This document shows positions 16,310-26,581 of a stretch of DNA of 64,000 nt, in pieces. Made by a program: the position numbers and the translations under genes. Origin of the DNA: Eubacterium sp. GTDB taxonomy: Bacteria; Bacillota; Clostridia; Oscillospirales; Acutalibacteraceae. Within the stretch, counting starts at the first letter, position 1. Every line of letters starts with the position of its first letter. The notes under the pieces were generated by a model. That model searched no databases, was not told where the DNA came from, and worked only from the letters and a program-made list of their open reading frames with translations. The DNA lies in NCBI GenBank assembly GCA_022511225.1, contig JAFLRZ010000004.1, positions 62,001 through 126,000 of the forward strand. The letters are read 5' to 3'.

Positions 16310-17762
16310 ATTAAATTGTAATATTGTTCAGGATTTACTGCCAAGCTATATTGATAATTTGGTTAGCGAGCAAACTTCATCAGAAATAAAGGAGCATTTT
16401 TCCGGATGTGACAAATGCTCAGCGCTTTATACCCAGATGATTTGCGGAGAAAATATAGAAAAACACGAAGCTAAAAAAGAAATCAATTATTTAAGAAAAA
16501 TTAAAAGCCGAAATTTTAAAATAATTGCCTCAATAATTGCATTTATTCTGACTGTATTTTTAGTTTTAATCGGAGTGTACTGCTGCTATGGAACTCCGGA
16601 TAATGCCTATGCTGTCAGTAATATAAACGTTACGGATAATATGATGAACGTCGACATCAGCCTGTATAACAGTGCAAACGCAATAACAAAGGCATCAGCC
16701 GAAGAAATTAATGGTACAGTAACTATTAACGTCAGATCGTCCCTGTTTCCGTTGAAAAGAGAATCAACAGCAGTTATTCGTTTAATTGCAGATAAAAATA
16801 TATCAAAAATAAAAACCTCTGACGGCAGAGTTATCTGGGAAAATGGAGAAGAAATTTCCCAAAGAATTAACAATATTTTTGACGCAAAGATTGAAAATGT
16901 CGGTGATAATTCGGGAGTAAATAATCTTTTATATGTAATCAATATTCACGATGTTTTAAAATGCGAAAGTTATAGCATTCATTTATTAACCGATAAAAGA
17001 CCGTACGGTTTGGAAATATATGACATCAATTCATATGACGAATTGTTTTCTGCTTTCACAAATGAAAGGTATCAGCAAAAAATCAAAAGCTGTGCGTTTA
17101 TTATTCTTGCGTGTATTGAAAATATTGATTATGTGAAATTTGATTATATTGCACCGGATGGAACAGAAAACACGTATAAATTAACTGTTGACGAGGCTAA
17201 TGATTTTCTGAGTATTATTGACGAAGATATAAAAGAATTATCAAATGATTATAGCGGTCTAAAGTTGCTGATTGATATTGTCGAACAGCAGTTCATTTCA
17301 GCTTCTTATTGTAAATATGAGCCTTTATTGGAAACTACAGACGAATTTGCCGCTAAGCTAAACGATAATCCTATTGATAAGAAATACTTAGATATACAAA
17401 ACAATACACCGTCTTTTTCAGTTGATATGGAAAATAAAAACTATATTAAGTGGGCAGAAGCCTATGAAAAGCAGTATAAGATTATCTACAAAGCCTTGAT
17501 TGATTACGCAAAAAATAATCCGGATATAGAGGATTATGTCAGGGATCCACTGGTTGATTCTGTTAAAAAAGTTGAGGATATGTGCAAATACAATGACATC
17601 ATCGCTGATTTGTATTATATTACCGAGGAAACAGCAATGGGTATGGGCTCGATGAGAGAAAGTACTTATTGCAGAATATATCTTAATGAAGCGAAGGAGA
17701 AAACTCTTCGCCTTGCAGAGCTGGCATATTTTCTCAATGTCGATTTTGAATGGGTTGAATAA
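16302..17762 (+). CDS. Zinc-finger (zf-HC2) membrane anti-sigma factor with long extracellular domain
   Basis: A 486-residue protein. The N-terminal anti-sigma domain has C-x-IVQDLLPSYIDNL followed by the zinc motif HFSGCDKC. One membrane helix follows (IIASIIAFILTVFLVLIGVYCC, residues ~70-92). The remaining ~390 residues are outside the cell and match no domain I recognise; they are probably the signal sensor. It would hold the upstream sigma factor inactive at the membrane. The outer domain is much longer than in most zf-HC2 anti-sigma factors. Confidence 0.85.
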   Translation: MNRLNCNIVQDLLPSYIDNLVSEQTSSEIKEHFSGCDKCSALYTQMICGENIEKHEAKKEINYLRKIKSRNFKIIASIIAFILTVFLVLIGVYCCYGTPDNAYAVSNINVTDNMMNVDISLYNSANAITKASAEEINGTVTINVRSSLFPLKRESTAVIRLIADKNISKIKTSDGRVIWENGEEISQRINNIFDAKIENVGDNSGVNNLLYVINIHDVLKCESYSIHLLTDKRPYGLEIYDINSYDELFSAFTNERYQQKIKSCAFIILACIENIDYVKFDYIAPDGTENTYKLTVDEANDFLSIIDEDIKELSNDYSGLKLLIDIVEQQFISASYCKYEPLLETTDEFAAKLNDNPIDKKYLDIQNNTPSFSVDMENKNYIKWAEAYEKQYKIIYKALIDYAKNNPDIEDYVRDPLVDSVKKVEDMCKYNDIIADLYYITEETAMGMGSMRESTYCRIYLNEAKEKTLRLAELAYFLNVDFEWVE

Positions 17763-17900
17763 AATAAAAAAACATTAAATTTGTCAATAGCAAGCACAAA
17801 TATGTTCGATAATAATATGGTTAAAAAATGCCGTAACGAAGGTTTCGAAATGCTGATAGAACTTAGGCGAGCATTGCTCGTCCGCCTAAAAAGTAACAAG

Positions 17901-17933
17901 AAAAAAGAAGGAACATTGAGTTCCTTCTTTTTT
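17901..17933. terminator. Bidirectional intrinsic terminator
   Basis: AAAAAAGAAGGAA (17901-17913) / TTCCTTCTTTTTT (17921-17933) form a 13-bp stem between the convergent anti-sigma and glgA genes. A second inverted repeat, TTAGGCG / CGCCTAA, lies just upstream (about 17863-17890). Confidence 0.75.
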
Positions 17934-17957
17934 GGTGTTTTTCGTTTTTTCAGAAGT

Positions 17958-19376
17958 CTACTTAAGCAATGATTTATACATTTTAATGTATTCGTTTGCA
18001 CTTTTGCCCCAGCTCATATCGCATTCAAGTGCACGCTTTACGAGGATATCCCAGCTTCCGCTGTAGTACGCATCGTGCGCTCTGTAAATCGCACCGAGCA
18101 TATCGTAAGCATCATAGCTCTTAAAGGTGAAGCCGTTGCCCTCGCCGTCACCGCTGTCGGTGATAGAGTCCTTAAGACCGCCTGTTTCGCGGACAATAGG
18201 CAGTGTTCCGTATCTGAGTGCTACCATCTGTGAAAGTCCGCAAGGCTCTGACTTGCTCGGCATTAAGAACATATCTGCACCTGCATAAATTTTTCTTGCA
18301 AGGTCAGGAACAAAGCCAATTGTAATGCCAACCTTATCGGGATACTTGTCATGAAGATAGCGGAAGAAGTTTTCGTACTGCCATTCACCGCTTCCGAGAA
18401 CAACGTATTGAATATTTCTCTCGCAGATGCTCTTTTCAAGCACTTCCCTCATAAGATCAACACCCTTATGACCTACAAGGCGTGTAACAATTCCGATTAC
18501 AGGAGTGTTTGCATCAACATTAAGTCCCATCATTTTCTGAAGCTCTTCCTTGTTCTTAGCCTTTGCAGAAAAGTCCTCAGCATTATAATTTGCCCATATA
18601 TCCTTATCTGTTTCAGGGTCATAACCGACCGTGTCGATACCGTTAAGAATACCGCAAAGCTTCCAGCTTCTCTGGTTAAGAATAGGGTCAAGTCCGTGGC
18701 TGTACCAAGGGTCGAGTATCTCCTTAGCATAGGTAGGGGACACAGTTGTAACCTTATTTGAGCACTCAATACCTGCCTTCATAAAGTTTACAAGTCCGTC
18801 ATACAGGATAAGATTATTATCCTCGGGAGCAATGCCCAAAACATCGCCTAAAAGCTCGTCGCCGTATTTGCCCTGATACTGAATGTTGTGAATTGTAAAA
18901 ACAGTTTTGATGTTTTCAAAGCCCATTCTGTTTGCATAGTAGCAGCTGTAGTAAAGCGGAGTAAGAGCACTCTGCCAGTCATTGCAGTGAATAATATCAG
19001 GCTTCCAGTCAATAACAGGAATAATCTCAAGAACGGCTCTTGCAAAGAATGCAAAACGCTCTGCATCATCATAATGACCGTAAATGCCGTCCCTCTTAAA
19101 ATAATACTGATTGTCAAGGAAGTAGTAAATAACACCGTTTGCCTTTGCCTCAAAAATACCGCAATACTGCCTTCTCCATGAAACAGGAACGGAAATTGAT
19201 GCGATGAATTTCATCTTGTCCTTAAATTCCTGCTTAATGCCGTCATAAAGCGGCATTACGACTCTGCAGCCGATAAGTCTTTTGCGAAGTGCAACGGGAA
19301 GCGAGCCTGCCACGTCACCAAGACCGCCTGATGCCATAAACGGCAGTGCTTCGGAAGCAACGTATAAAACTTTCAT
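17958..19376 (-). CDS. glgA: Glycogen synthase
   Basis: A 472-residue GT5 glycosyltransferase that extends alpha-1,4-glucan from ADP-glucose. The N-terminal ASGGLGDVAGSLP loop corresponds to the KTGGL ADP-glucose motif, with Ala-Ser in place of Lys-Thr. HCNDWQSAL, FTIHNIQYQG, NGIDTVGYDP and the catalytic C-terminal SEPCGLSQMVALRYGT are all present. AGGAGG is 6 nt before the ATG. Last gene of glgB-glgC-glgD-glgA, all on the minus strand with short gaps. The K to A change in the KTGGL lysine is worth noting, since that lysine contributes to ADP-glucose binding in the E. coli enzyme. Confidence 0.95.
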   Translation of the reverse strand: MKVLYVASEALPFMASGGLGDVAGSLPVALRKRLIGCRVVMPLYDGIKQEFKDKMKFIASISVPVSWRRQYCGIFEAKANGVIYYFLDNQYYFKRDGIYGHYDDAERFAFFARAVLEIIPVIDWKPDIIHCNDWQSALTPLYYSCYYANRMGFENIKTVFTIHNIQYQGKYGDELLGDVLGIAPEDNNLILYDGLVNFMKAGIECSNKVTTVSPTYAKEILDPWYSHGLDPILNQRSWKLCGILNGIDTVGYDPETDKDIWANYNAEDFSAKAKNKEELQKMMGLNVDANTPVIGIVTRLVGHKGVDLMREVLEKSICERNIQYVVLGSGEWQYENFFRYLHDKYPDKVGITIGFVPDLARKIYAGADMFLMPSKSEPCGLSQMVALRYGTLPIVRETGGLKDSITDSGDGEGNGFTFKSYDAYDMLGAIYRAHDAYYSGSWDILVKRALECDMSWGKSANEYIKMYKSLLK

Positions 19377-19387
19377 TTTTTTACCTC

Positions 19388-20506
19388 CTAAATGTTTGTG
19401 CCTTTAGAAAGACAAATCGGATATGACTTTGCTCCTGAAATCTCAACACCGTTCTTTACGTTAACGTCCTTGTCTGCGATTATGCAGGTAAGCTTTGCCT
19501 TTTCACCGATAGTTGTATCCTGCATTAAGATAGAATCTTTAACAACAGCGCCTCTGCCAATCTTTACACCCTTGAATATAATGCAGTTTTCAACCGTACC
19601 CTCAATGATACAGCCGTCTGCCACAAGAGAATTAGTAAGCTTGCTGTCAAGACCGTAAATAGTCGGCATATCGTCACGCTCTTTTGTTGAGATAGGCTCA
19701 GCGAAGAGCTTTTTTCTGTTATCCTTTTCAAGAAGTGACATTGAAATATCGTAGTAGCTCTGAATTGAATCAATAGTACCCACAAAGCTGTCTGTAGCAT
19801 CATATGCGTGAATCTTAAGCTTTTGCACGTTAGCCATAAGAATATCGCGCTGATATGACTTTTCGTTTTTTGAATGAGCAGTAGTTACAAGAGTTTCAAG
19901 AAGATATTTCTTCATAATCATAATGTTGCAGGAGTAGAAAATTTCGTCATCTGTCTTTTCATCAATGCTCATTTCGGTAATTCTGCCGTTGCTATCTACC
20001 TTGTCAAAGCAAAGAACAGAACCGATGCTCTTAGGCATTTTACCCTTTGCACCAACGATTGTGATATCAGCACCGCTTTCATCGTGTGCTTCAAAGAGCT
20101 TTGAATAGTCAATAGACATTATGTTGTTGCAGTCCGAAATAAGAACGTATGTCTGGTTTGACTGCTGAAGGAAGTTCATATTGCCGTAAAGTGCGTCAAT
20201 TCTTGTTTCCCACATTGATGCGCTTACAAGTGAGAAAGGCGGAAGCAGATATAAGCCGTCAGTTTTTCTGCTCAGATCCCACGGCTTACCTGTGCCTACG
20301 TGATCCATAAGTGATTGGAAGTTGGCGTTTGTTACAACACCTATTTTTGAAACTCCGCTTGCTACCATATTTGAAAGCGGAAAGTCAATTAATCTGTAAC
20401 GCGAGCAAAACGGAGCAGAGCCCATAGTTCTCGTAGCTGTAAGGGAACCGAGAGCCTCCTCGTGAATATTTGCAAATATAATACCTAATACTCTTTTACC
20501 GTTCAT
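19388..20506 (-). CDS. glgD: Glucose-1-phosphate adenylyltransferase-like subunit GlgD
   Basis: A 372-residue paralogue of GlgC found in Firmicutes. It begins RVLGIIFANIHEEALGSLT, where the GlgC motif GGxGxRL is missing, so this is the regulatory rather than the catalytic subunit. The left-handed beta-helix at the C-terminus is visible (hexapeptides such as CIIEGTVENCII). GGAGG precedes the ATG. It starts 4 nt after glgC stops, and presumably forms heteromers with GlgC. Confidence 0.93.
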   Translation of the reverse strand: MNGKRVLGIIFANIHEEALGSLTATRTMGSAPFCSRYRLIDFPLSNMVASGVSKIGVVTNANFQSLMDHVGTGKPWDLSRKTDGLYLLPPFSLVSASMWETRIDALYGNMNFLQQSNQTYVLISDCNNIMSIDYSKLFEAHDESGADITIVGAKGKMPKSIGSVLCFDKVDSNGRITEMSIDEKTDDEIFYSCNIMIMKKYLLETLVTTAHSKNEKSYQRDILMANVQKLKIHAYDATDSFVGTIDSIQSYYDISMSLLEKDNRKKLFAEPISTKERDDMPTIYGLDSKLTNSLVADGCIIEGTVENCIIFKGVKIGRGAVVKDSILMQDTTIGEKAKLTCIIADKDVNVKNGVEISGAKSYPICLSKGTNI

Positions 20507-20510
20507 TGAC

Positions 20511-21719
20511 TTATACCTCCTCTCCTGATTTTATCATAACTCCGGGTGCAACGTATTGTCCTTTGGTTATTCTTGCACCTGAGCCGATTACAGGAATACC
20601 CCAATCCTCAGGATTTTCAAGATGTTCGGGAATTTCACCGATTTTTGCATCCTCCTCAATTACTGCATTTTCTGCAACGATTGAGTAGTAAACCTTAGCA
20701 CCCTTCTTAATTACTGCACCAGGCATAATTACACTGTATTTTACGTCTGCATCCTCTTCGATAACAACGTTTGAAGATACTACGCTGTAGTCAACCTTAC
20801 CCTCAATTTCACAGCCCTCGCTGATTGAAGAATTCTCAACGGCTGCATTTTTGCCGATATAGTGAGGAGGTGCAAGAGGATTTCTTGAGTAAATTCTCCA
20901 GCTCTTGTCGCTAAGATCAAGATCAACGTTTGGATTGATAATGTCAAGGTTAGCCTCCCAGAGAGAGTCTATAGTGCCTACATCCTTCCAGTATCCTTGG
21001 AACGGAAATGCAAACATTCTCTCGCCTGCATCAAGCATTGTAGGAATGATGTTTTTACCGAAGTCATTTGATGAGCCTTCTGTATTCTCGTCCTGAATAA
21101 GATACTGCTTGAGCTTATCCCAGCTGAATACGTATACACCCATTGAAGCCTTGTTGCTCTTCGGCTCAGCAGGCTTCTCGGCGAATTCATAGATTTCATC
21201 GTTATCCTTAGTTGCAAGAATACCGAAGCGTGATGCCTCTTCCCACGGCACTTCAAGCACTGCAATCGTGCACGCTGCGTTGTTCTTCTTATGGAAGTCA
21301 ACCATCTTTGCGTAATTCATTTTGTAGATATGGTCACCTGAAAGAATTACAACGTATTCAGGATCGTACTTTTGAATGAAATTGATGTTTTGATAAATAG
21401 CATTTGCGGTACCCTTGTACCACTCTGCACCGCCGATTGCCTCGTAAGGTGAAAGAATGTGAATACCGCCATTCTGACGGTCAAGGTCCCACGGCTGTCC
21501 GTTACCGAGGTAATCGTTAAGTTCAAGCGGCTGATACTGTGTAAGCACGCCTACGGTGTAAATACCACTGTTTACGCAGTTTGAAAGAGGGAAGTCAATA
21601 ATTCTGTAGTTACCGCCGTACGGTACGGCAGGCTTGGCAATGTTTTTTGTAAGCACTCCGAGACGGCTTCCCTGACCGCCTGCAAGAAGCATTGCTACAA
21701 CGTTTGATTTCTGTGCCAT
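20511..21719 (-). CDS. glgC: Glucose-1-phosphate adenylyltransferase
   Basis: A 402-residue enzyme making ADP-glucose from glucose-1-phosphate and ATP. The nucleotide-binding motif [20 protein letters not shown], the HIYKMNY segment and the FAEKP motif are intact, followed by a C-terminal beta-helix. The start is ATG 21719 (MAQKSNVV) with AAGGAGA ahead. An in-frame upstream ATG at 21785 would extend into the glgB 3' end and is rejected. Central gene of the glycogen operon. Confidence 0.95.
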   Translation of the reverse strand: MAQKSNVVAMLLAGGQGSRLGVLTKNIAKPAVPYGGNYRIIDFPLSNCVNSGIYTVGVLTQYQPLELNDYLGNGQPWDLDRQNGGIHILSPYEAIGGAEWYKGTANAIYQNINFIQKYDPEYVVILSGDHIYKMNYAKMVDFHKKNNAACTIAVLEVPWEEASRFGILATKDNDEIYEFAEKPAEPKSNKASMGVYVFSWDKLKQYLIQDENTEGSSNDFGKNIIPTMLDAGERMFAFPFQGYWKDVGTIDSLWEANLDIINPNVDLDLSDKSWRIYSRNPLAPPHYIGKNAAVENSSISEGCEIEGKVDYSVVSSNVVIEEDADVKYSVIMPGAVIKKGAKVYYSIVAENAVIEEDAKIGEIPEHLENPEDWGIPVIGSGARITKGQYVAPGVMIKSGEEV

Positions 21720-21735
21720 ATTATATCTCCTTAAA

Positions 21736-23649
21736 TTATTTTTTACTCTTTTTAGTTGCATCCTTTTTTGGCTGTACTTTTTCAAGATACAGGGCAGAAA
21801 GACCGTTCAGCTTAAGAGAAATACTCTGCTCAAAGCCGTGAATGGCAAAATCCTTCGCCTTATACGTGCCTGATAACCGAGGCTTAATGCCTCCGAATTT
21901 TTCAAGCGAGGTGTCAAGCACAACCTTGTAGCTTGCCTTTTCGGGAACACCTATGCGGTAATCGGCAAAGCTGTTAGGAGTGAAGTTGAATACTGCAATA
22001 ATCTCTTTGCCGGATTTGTCAATTCTGCGAAATGCAATTACCGAATTTGCATTGTCCTCACTCGAAATCCACTGGAAGCCTTCCCAGCTGTAGTCGATCT
22101 CCCAAAGTGCCGGAGTAGATGTATAAAATTTATTGAGTGTTTTTGTAAAGCTCTGAAGCTTCTTGTGTTTTTCGTAGTCAAGCAGCAGCCAGTCGAGTCC
22201 CTGCTCGTAGTTCCACTCAATGAATTGACCGAATTCGCTTCCCATAAACAGAAGCTTTTTACCCGGATGAGCAAACATATAAGCAAGAAACAGCTTTATG
22301 CCTTCGAATTTCATATCATAGTCGCCAGGCATTTTGTTAATAAGACTGCATTTGCCGTGAACGACCTCGTCATGACTTATCGGAAGAACGAAGTTCTCTG
22401 AAAAAGCATAGAAAAAGCTAAAGGTTATACAGCTGTGATTGCCTTTTCGAAACAGAGGATCAAGGGAGGTGTAACGAAGCATATCGTTCATCCATCCCAT
22501 ATTCCACTTGAAGTTAAAGCCGAGACCGCCGATGTCCGTCGGCATTGTAATCATAGGCCATGCGGTAGACTCTTCGGCAATCATCATAACCTCAGGGTGT
22601 TCCTTGAACATTGCGCAGTTGAGCTCCTTAAAAAATTCAACTGCCTCGAGATTTTCGCGCCCTCCGTTTTTGTTCGGTGCCCATTCGCCGTTATTTCTGC
22701 CATAGTCAAGATAGAGCATTGAAGCAACTGCATCAACTCTCAGTCCGTCAAAATGAAACTTATCAACCCAATACATTGCAGACGATATAAGAAATGATTT
22801 AACCTCATTCTTACTGTAATCGAAAACTCTTGTGCCCCATTCCTTGTGCTCGCCCTTGCGCAAGTCGGAATACTCATACGTGCATTCGCCGTCAAACTCA
22901 TAAAGTCCGTAAGCATCCTTAGGGAAGTGTGCAGGTACCCAGTCAAGAATAACACCGATTTCCGACTTGTGGCACTTGTCAATAAAATACATTAAATCCT
23001 CAGGAGTGCCGTATCGGGAGGTAGGAGCAAAATATCCTGTTACCTGATAACCCCACGAGCCGTCAAACGGATGCTCCATTATCGGCAGAAGCTCAATATG
23101 CGTGTAGCCCATTTCCTTAACGTACGGCACAAGCTCGTCAGCCATCTGCCTGTACGAAAGAAAATCTCCGTTTTCGTGTTGCTTCCAAGAGCCGAAATGC
23201 ACCTCGTAGATATTAACCGGTTTTTCAAGAATATTGCTGTTTACGGCTTTATTCTTCCATATCTTATCAGTCCATTTGTACTCGTTGCAGACATAAACCT
23301 TTGATGCAGTACCGGGTCTTGTTTCAGCGTGAAAGGCATAAGGGTCAGCCTTCATATTTATTTTTCCCGACGGAGTAGTAATAGCATATTTATAGCAATC
23401 ATAGATATTTACGTCATCAATTTCTGCTTCCCATATTCCGTCTGTAATTTCGTTCATACGGCTTGCATTCTCATCCCAACCGTTAAAATCGCCGACAACC
23501 GAAACAGCCTTCGCATGCGGCGCCCACAGCCTGAATACAAAACGTTTACCGTCTATATTATGACATCCGAAAAATTCATATGCCTTATAATTTTTTCCAC
23601 TCTTAAAGAGGTAAAGCGGAAATTCATATTCCTGCTTAACCCTTGCCAT
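21736..23649 (-). CDS. glgB: 1,4-alpha-glucan branching enzyme
   Basis: A 637-residue GH13 branching enzyme. An N-terminal CBM48-like domain ([18 protein letters not shown]) precedes the catalytic barrel with region I DWVPAHF, region [12 protein letters not shown] (nucleophile Asp), region III MIAEEST (acid/base Glu) and region [12 protein letters not shown]. It introduces alpha-1,6 branches into glycogen. It is the first gene of the operon, with a promoter candidate about 60-90 nt upstream. The C-terminal end is Lys-rich ([10 protein letters not shown]). Confidence 0.95.
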   Translation of the reverse strand: MARVKQEYEFPLYLFKSGKNYKAYEFFGCHNIDGKRFVFRLWAPHAKAVSVVGDFNGWDENASRMNEITDGIWEAEIDDVNIYDCYKYAITTPSGKINMKADPYAFHAETRPGTASKVYVCNEYKWTDKIWKNKAVNSNILEKPVNIYEVHFGSWKQHENGDFLSYRQMADELVPYVKEMGYTHIELLPIMEHPFDGSWGYQVTGYFAPTSRYGTPEDLMYFIDKCHKSEIGVILDWVPAHFPKDAYGLYEFDGECTYEYSDLRKGEHKEWGTRVFDYSKNEVKSFLISSAMYWVDKFHFDGLRVDAVASMLYLDYGRNNGEWAPNKNGGRENLEAVEFFKELNCAMFKEHPEVMMIAEESTAWPMITMPTDIGGLGFNFKWNMGWMNDMLRYTSLDPLFRKGNHSCITFSFFYAFSENFVLPISHDEVVHGKCSLINKMPGDYDMKFEGIKLFLAYMFAHPGKKLLFMGSEFGQFIEWNYEQGLDWLLLDYEKHKKLQSFTKTLNKFYTSTPALWEIDYSWEGFQWISSEDNANSVIAFRRIDKSGKEIIAVFNFTPNSFADYRIGVPEKASYKVVLDTSLEKFGGIKPRLSGTYKAKDFAIHGFEQSISLKLNGLSALYLEKVQPKKDATKKSKK

Positions 23650-23712
23650 TACATCATCTCCTCACATATCTTTATATCAGGAAATTTAATCCATAATACA
23701 TTATATATTGCT

Positions 23713-23741
23713 ATAATAACACCTTTGTAAAGAATAATCAA
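23713..23741 (-). promoter_or_regulatory. Putative sigma-A promoter of the glycogen operon
   Basis: On the minus strand TTGATT (23736-23741), 17-nt spacer, TATTAT (23713-23718), upstream of glgB. Confidence 0.5.
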
Positions 23742-23864
23742 GGGAATTTTGGTTAGTTTGTTACAAAAAAAAGTTAATAATTCTCAAAATATGTGTATTT
23801 TGTCGCAAATTATACTAATGAGCATTGATTAATCGCTGAATGGTAAAATTACACATATTTGGTA

Positions 23865-23894
23865 TTGAACAATTTATATTAATTATGATATAAT
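23865..23894 (+). promoter_or_regulatory. Putative sigma-A promoter of the ANTAR-dap-pur genes
   Basis: TTGAAC (23865-23870), 18-nt spacer, TATAAT (23889-23894). It faces away from the glgB promoter; the ~120 nt between them (23742-23864) hold no gene and could bind a shared regulator. Confidence 0.55.
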
Positions 23895-23928
23895 AGGAAT
23901 GCTTGATGATCAAGAAGGATACTTATTT

Positions 23929-24447
23929 ATGAAAGAAATAATTATTGCATACCCTGTCAAAGAGGTTGCCTTGCAGCTTCGTGCAATGCTTGTAGGTGAG
24001 GGATTTCACGTTTCGCACGTATGCGCCCTCGGCTCAAGTGTACTTGGCATAACACAGGAGCTGAGTGAAGGGGTCATAGTGTGTGCCTCAATTTTAAGTG
24101 ATATGAGCGCAGGTGTTATAGCAGAAAATCTGCCGATTGGCTTTGACATTGTGGCACTGTCAAAAAGCGGAGTAGAAAGCTATACGGGTAATCTTATCAG
24201 CTTGCCTCTGCCGATTGATAAAGCAGAATTTATTAATACAATTGCAATCCTTGTCAGCTCCCGTTCAGGCTTTACGAGAAGACAAGGAAATGACAGCGAG
24301 ATTATATCAAACGCAAAGACTATTATTATGAATCGGATGGGAATTACGGAATCACATGCCCATAGATATCTACAGAAAAAAAGTATGGCAAGCGGCAAAA
24401 AGCTTGTAGAGCTTGCAAAGGAAATTATAAACGATTTTACTGATTGA
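23929..24447 (+). CDS. ANTAR-domain RNA-binding regulator with a degenerate receiver-like N-terminus
   Basis: A 173-residue protein. The C-terminal ~55 residues form an ANTAR helix bundle (NAKTIIMNRMGITESHAHRYL and QKKSMASGKKLVELAKEII), the domain that binds paired hairpins in leader RNA and prevents termination. The N-terminal part has alternating beta/alpha segments like a response-regulator receiver, but the phospho-acceptor Asp is not obvious. The start is ATG 23929 behind AAGGAT; the longer frame from 23899 has no ribosome binding site. It lies upstream of dapF; the target RNA is unknown. Confidence 0.8.
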   Translation: MKEIIIAYPVKEVALQLRAMLVGEGFHVSHVCALGSSVLGITQELSEGVIVCASILSDMSAGVIAENLPIGFDIVALSKSGVESYTGNLISLPLPIDKAEFINTIAILVSSRSGFTRRQGNDSEIISNAKTIIMNRMGITESHAHRYLQKKSMASGKKLVELAKEIINDFTD

Positions 24448-24459
24448 GGTGGTCTTTTA

Positions 24460-25302
24460 ATGAAGTTTACAAAGATGCATGGATGCGGTAATGACTACAT
24501 CTATATTGACTGCTTTGAGGAAACAGTTACAAACGAAAGTGAGCTTGCCGTAAGACTTTCAGACCGTCACTTCGGTATCGGCGGCGACGGAATAATACTT
24601 ATCAAAAAAGGCACTGCGGCTGATTTTGAGATGGTTATGTATAACCCTGACGGAACCCGTGCAGAGATGTGCGGCAATGCAATAAGGTGCGTTGCGAAAT
24701 ACGTTTATGATAAAGGCTATACGGATAAAACAAGCTTTACCGTTGAGTCGATGGGAGCAGTCAAGTATATAGACGTCACCGTAGAGGACGGCAAGGTTAC
24801 ACACGCAAGGGTTGATATGGGTGCGCCTATACTCAAGTCCCGTAACGTTCCCGTAAACAGCGATGATGACAAAACTATTGCAAAGAAAATCACTGTCGGC
24901 GGCAGAGAATTCAGTATGACCTGCGTTTCTATGGGTAATCCTCACGCTGTTATGTTTATAGATGAAAGTCCCAAGGACTTCGATTTGAATTACTACGGTG
25001 CTCTTTTTGAGGGGAATACAGACGTTTTTCCGAACAAAGTCAACGCAGAGTTTGCTAAGGTGATTGACAGAAATAATATTGAAATGCGTGTCTACGAACG
25101 CGGTACGGGTGAAACTCTTGCCTGCGGAACAGGCACCTGCGCAACCGTAGTTGCGGGTATACTTAATGGTTTAGTCGATAATGATATTACAGTTCATCTT
25201 CTCGGCGGAGATTTGCAGATTCACTGGAGCGGCAAGGAAGAGGACAGCGTTATTATGACCGGTCCTGCGTCATATGTCTTTTCAGGTGAGATAGACTTAT
25301 AA
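24460..25302 (+). CDS. dapF: Diaminopimelate epimerase
   Basis: A 280-residue enzyme that converts LL- to meso-diaminopimelate for lysine and peptidoglycan. MHGCGNDYIYID at the N-terminus, NPDGTRAEMCGNAIRC with the first catalytic Cys, and ERGTGETLACGTGTC with the second catalytic Cys are intact. GAGGTGG precedes the ATG. It is next to dapL, which makes the LL-isomer, so the two consecutive steps are coupled. Confidence 0.97.
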   Translation: MKFTKMHGCGNDYIYIDCFEETVTNESELAVRLSDRHFGIGGDGIILIKKGTAADFEMVMYNPDGTRAEMCGNAIRCVAKYVYDKGYTDKTSFTVESMGAVKYIDVTVEDGKVTHARVDMGAPILKSRNVPVNSDDDKTIAKKITVGGREFSMTCVSMGNPHAVMFIDESPKDFDLNYYGALFEGNTDVFPNKVNAEFAKVIDRNNIEMRVYERGTGETLACGTGTCATVVAGILNGLVDNDITVHLLGGDLQIHWSGKEEDSVIMTGPASYVFSGEIDL

Positions 25303-25336
25303 AACTTAAAAATGCAGAAAATTGGAGGTTTAATAT

Positions 25337-26554
25337 ATGAAGATTAATGAAAACTTTTTGAAAATTGAATCAAGCTATCTTTTTTCAACTGTAGCAAGAA
25401 AGCAGAGAGAGTATCAGGCTGCTCATCCTGAGGCAGACGTTATCCGTCTTTCTATCGGTGACGTAACAAAGCCTCTTGCTCCTGTAGTTATCGAAGCTAT
25501 GCATAAGGCTGTTGACGAGATGGCAAAGGAGGAAACCTTCCGCGGCTATCCGCCTGAGTACGGCTATGATTTCATTCTCAATGCTATTCAAAAGCACGAT
25601 TATGCCGACAGGGGAATTGATATTGCGGTTGACGAAATCTTCCTTTCAGACGGTGCTAAGTCAGATTGCGGTAATATCGGTGATATATTTGCTGTTGACA
25701 ACAAGGTAGCAATCTGCGATCCTGTATATCCTGTTTACGTTGACACTAATGTTATGGCAGGCAGAAGCGGTGAAAAGGACGAGAACGGACTCTGGTCAAA
25801 TATCATCTATATGCCTTGCACGGCAGAAAATAATTTCACACCCGATATTCCTGAGGAAGTTCCTGACGTTATTTATCTCTGCTTCCCGAACAATCCTACC
25901 GGTATGGTTGCTACAAAGGAACAGCTCAAGAAGTGGGTAGATTATGCTAACGAGCATAATTCGCTTATCCTTTTTGATTCTGCATACGAAGCATTCGTAG
26001 TGGAGGAGGATATTCCGAAATCAATTTACGAAATCGAGGGTGCCAAGACTTGTGCAATAGAGCTTCGCTCATTCTCAAAGACAGCAGGCTTTACAGGTAT
26101 GCGCTGCGGATATACAGTAGTTCCTAAGGAGCTCGTATTTAACGGTACAAGCCTTAATCCTATGTGGGCAAGGCGTCAGGCTACGAAGTTTAACGGCGTA
26201 TCATACGTTACACAGAGAGCTGCAGAGGCTATCTACACAGAAGAGGGTCAGAAGCAGATTAAGGAAATCCTTTCGTATTATCAGAATAATGCAAAGGTAA
26301 TCTACAACGGACTCAGCGATGCAGGCTTTGAGTGCTACGGCGGAGTAAATTCACCGTACGTATGGCTCAGAGTTCCTGATGGCAAGACTTCCTGGGAGTT
26401 CTTTGATGAACTTCTTGAAAAGTGTCAGGTAGTCGGCACTCCGGGCTCAGGCTTCGGTCCCGCAGGTGAGGGATATTTCCGACTGACATCCTTCGGTAAT
26501 GCCGAAAAGACAGTGGAAGCTATCGAAAGAATCAAGGCAGTTTACAAAAAGTAA
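25337..26554 (+). CDS. dapL: LL-diaminopimelate aminotransferase
   Basis: A 405-residue PLP-dependent class I/II aminotransferase that makes LL-diaminopimelate directly from tetrahydrodipicolinate. Typical DapL features are [39 protein letters not shown] and the PLP-lysine motif [20 protein letters not shown] lies 9 nt before the ATG. It follows dapF. Confidence 0.95.
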   Translation: MKINENFLKIESSYLFSTVARKQREYQAAHPEADVIRLSIGDVTKPLAPVVIEAMHKAVDEMAKEETFRGYPPEYGYDFILNAIQKHDYADRGIDIAVDEIFLSDGAKSDCGNIGDIFAVDNKVAICDPVYPVYVDTNVMAGRSGEKDENGLWSNIIYMPCTAENNFTPDIPEEVPDVIYLCFPNNPTGMVATKEQLKKWVDYANEHNSLILFDSAYEAFVVEEDIPKSIYEIEGAKTCAIELRSFSKTAGFTGMRCGYTVVPKELVFNGTSLNPMWARRQATKFNGVSYVTQRAAEAIYTEEGQKQIKEILSYYQNNAKVIYNGLSDAGFECYGGVNSPYVWLRVPDGKTSWEFFDELLEKCQVVGTPGSGFGPAGEGYFRLTSFGNAEKTVEAIERIKAVYKK

Positions 26555-26581
26555 TTTATTCAAATAAAGGAGATTATGATT

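Noticed and set aside
17781-17972. 63-residue frame between the anti-sigma gene and glgA
   Set aside because: It runs through two terminator-like inverted repeats and encodes a Lys/Phe-rich string typical of noise; no ribosome binding site.
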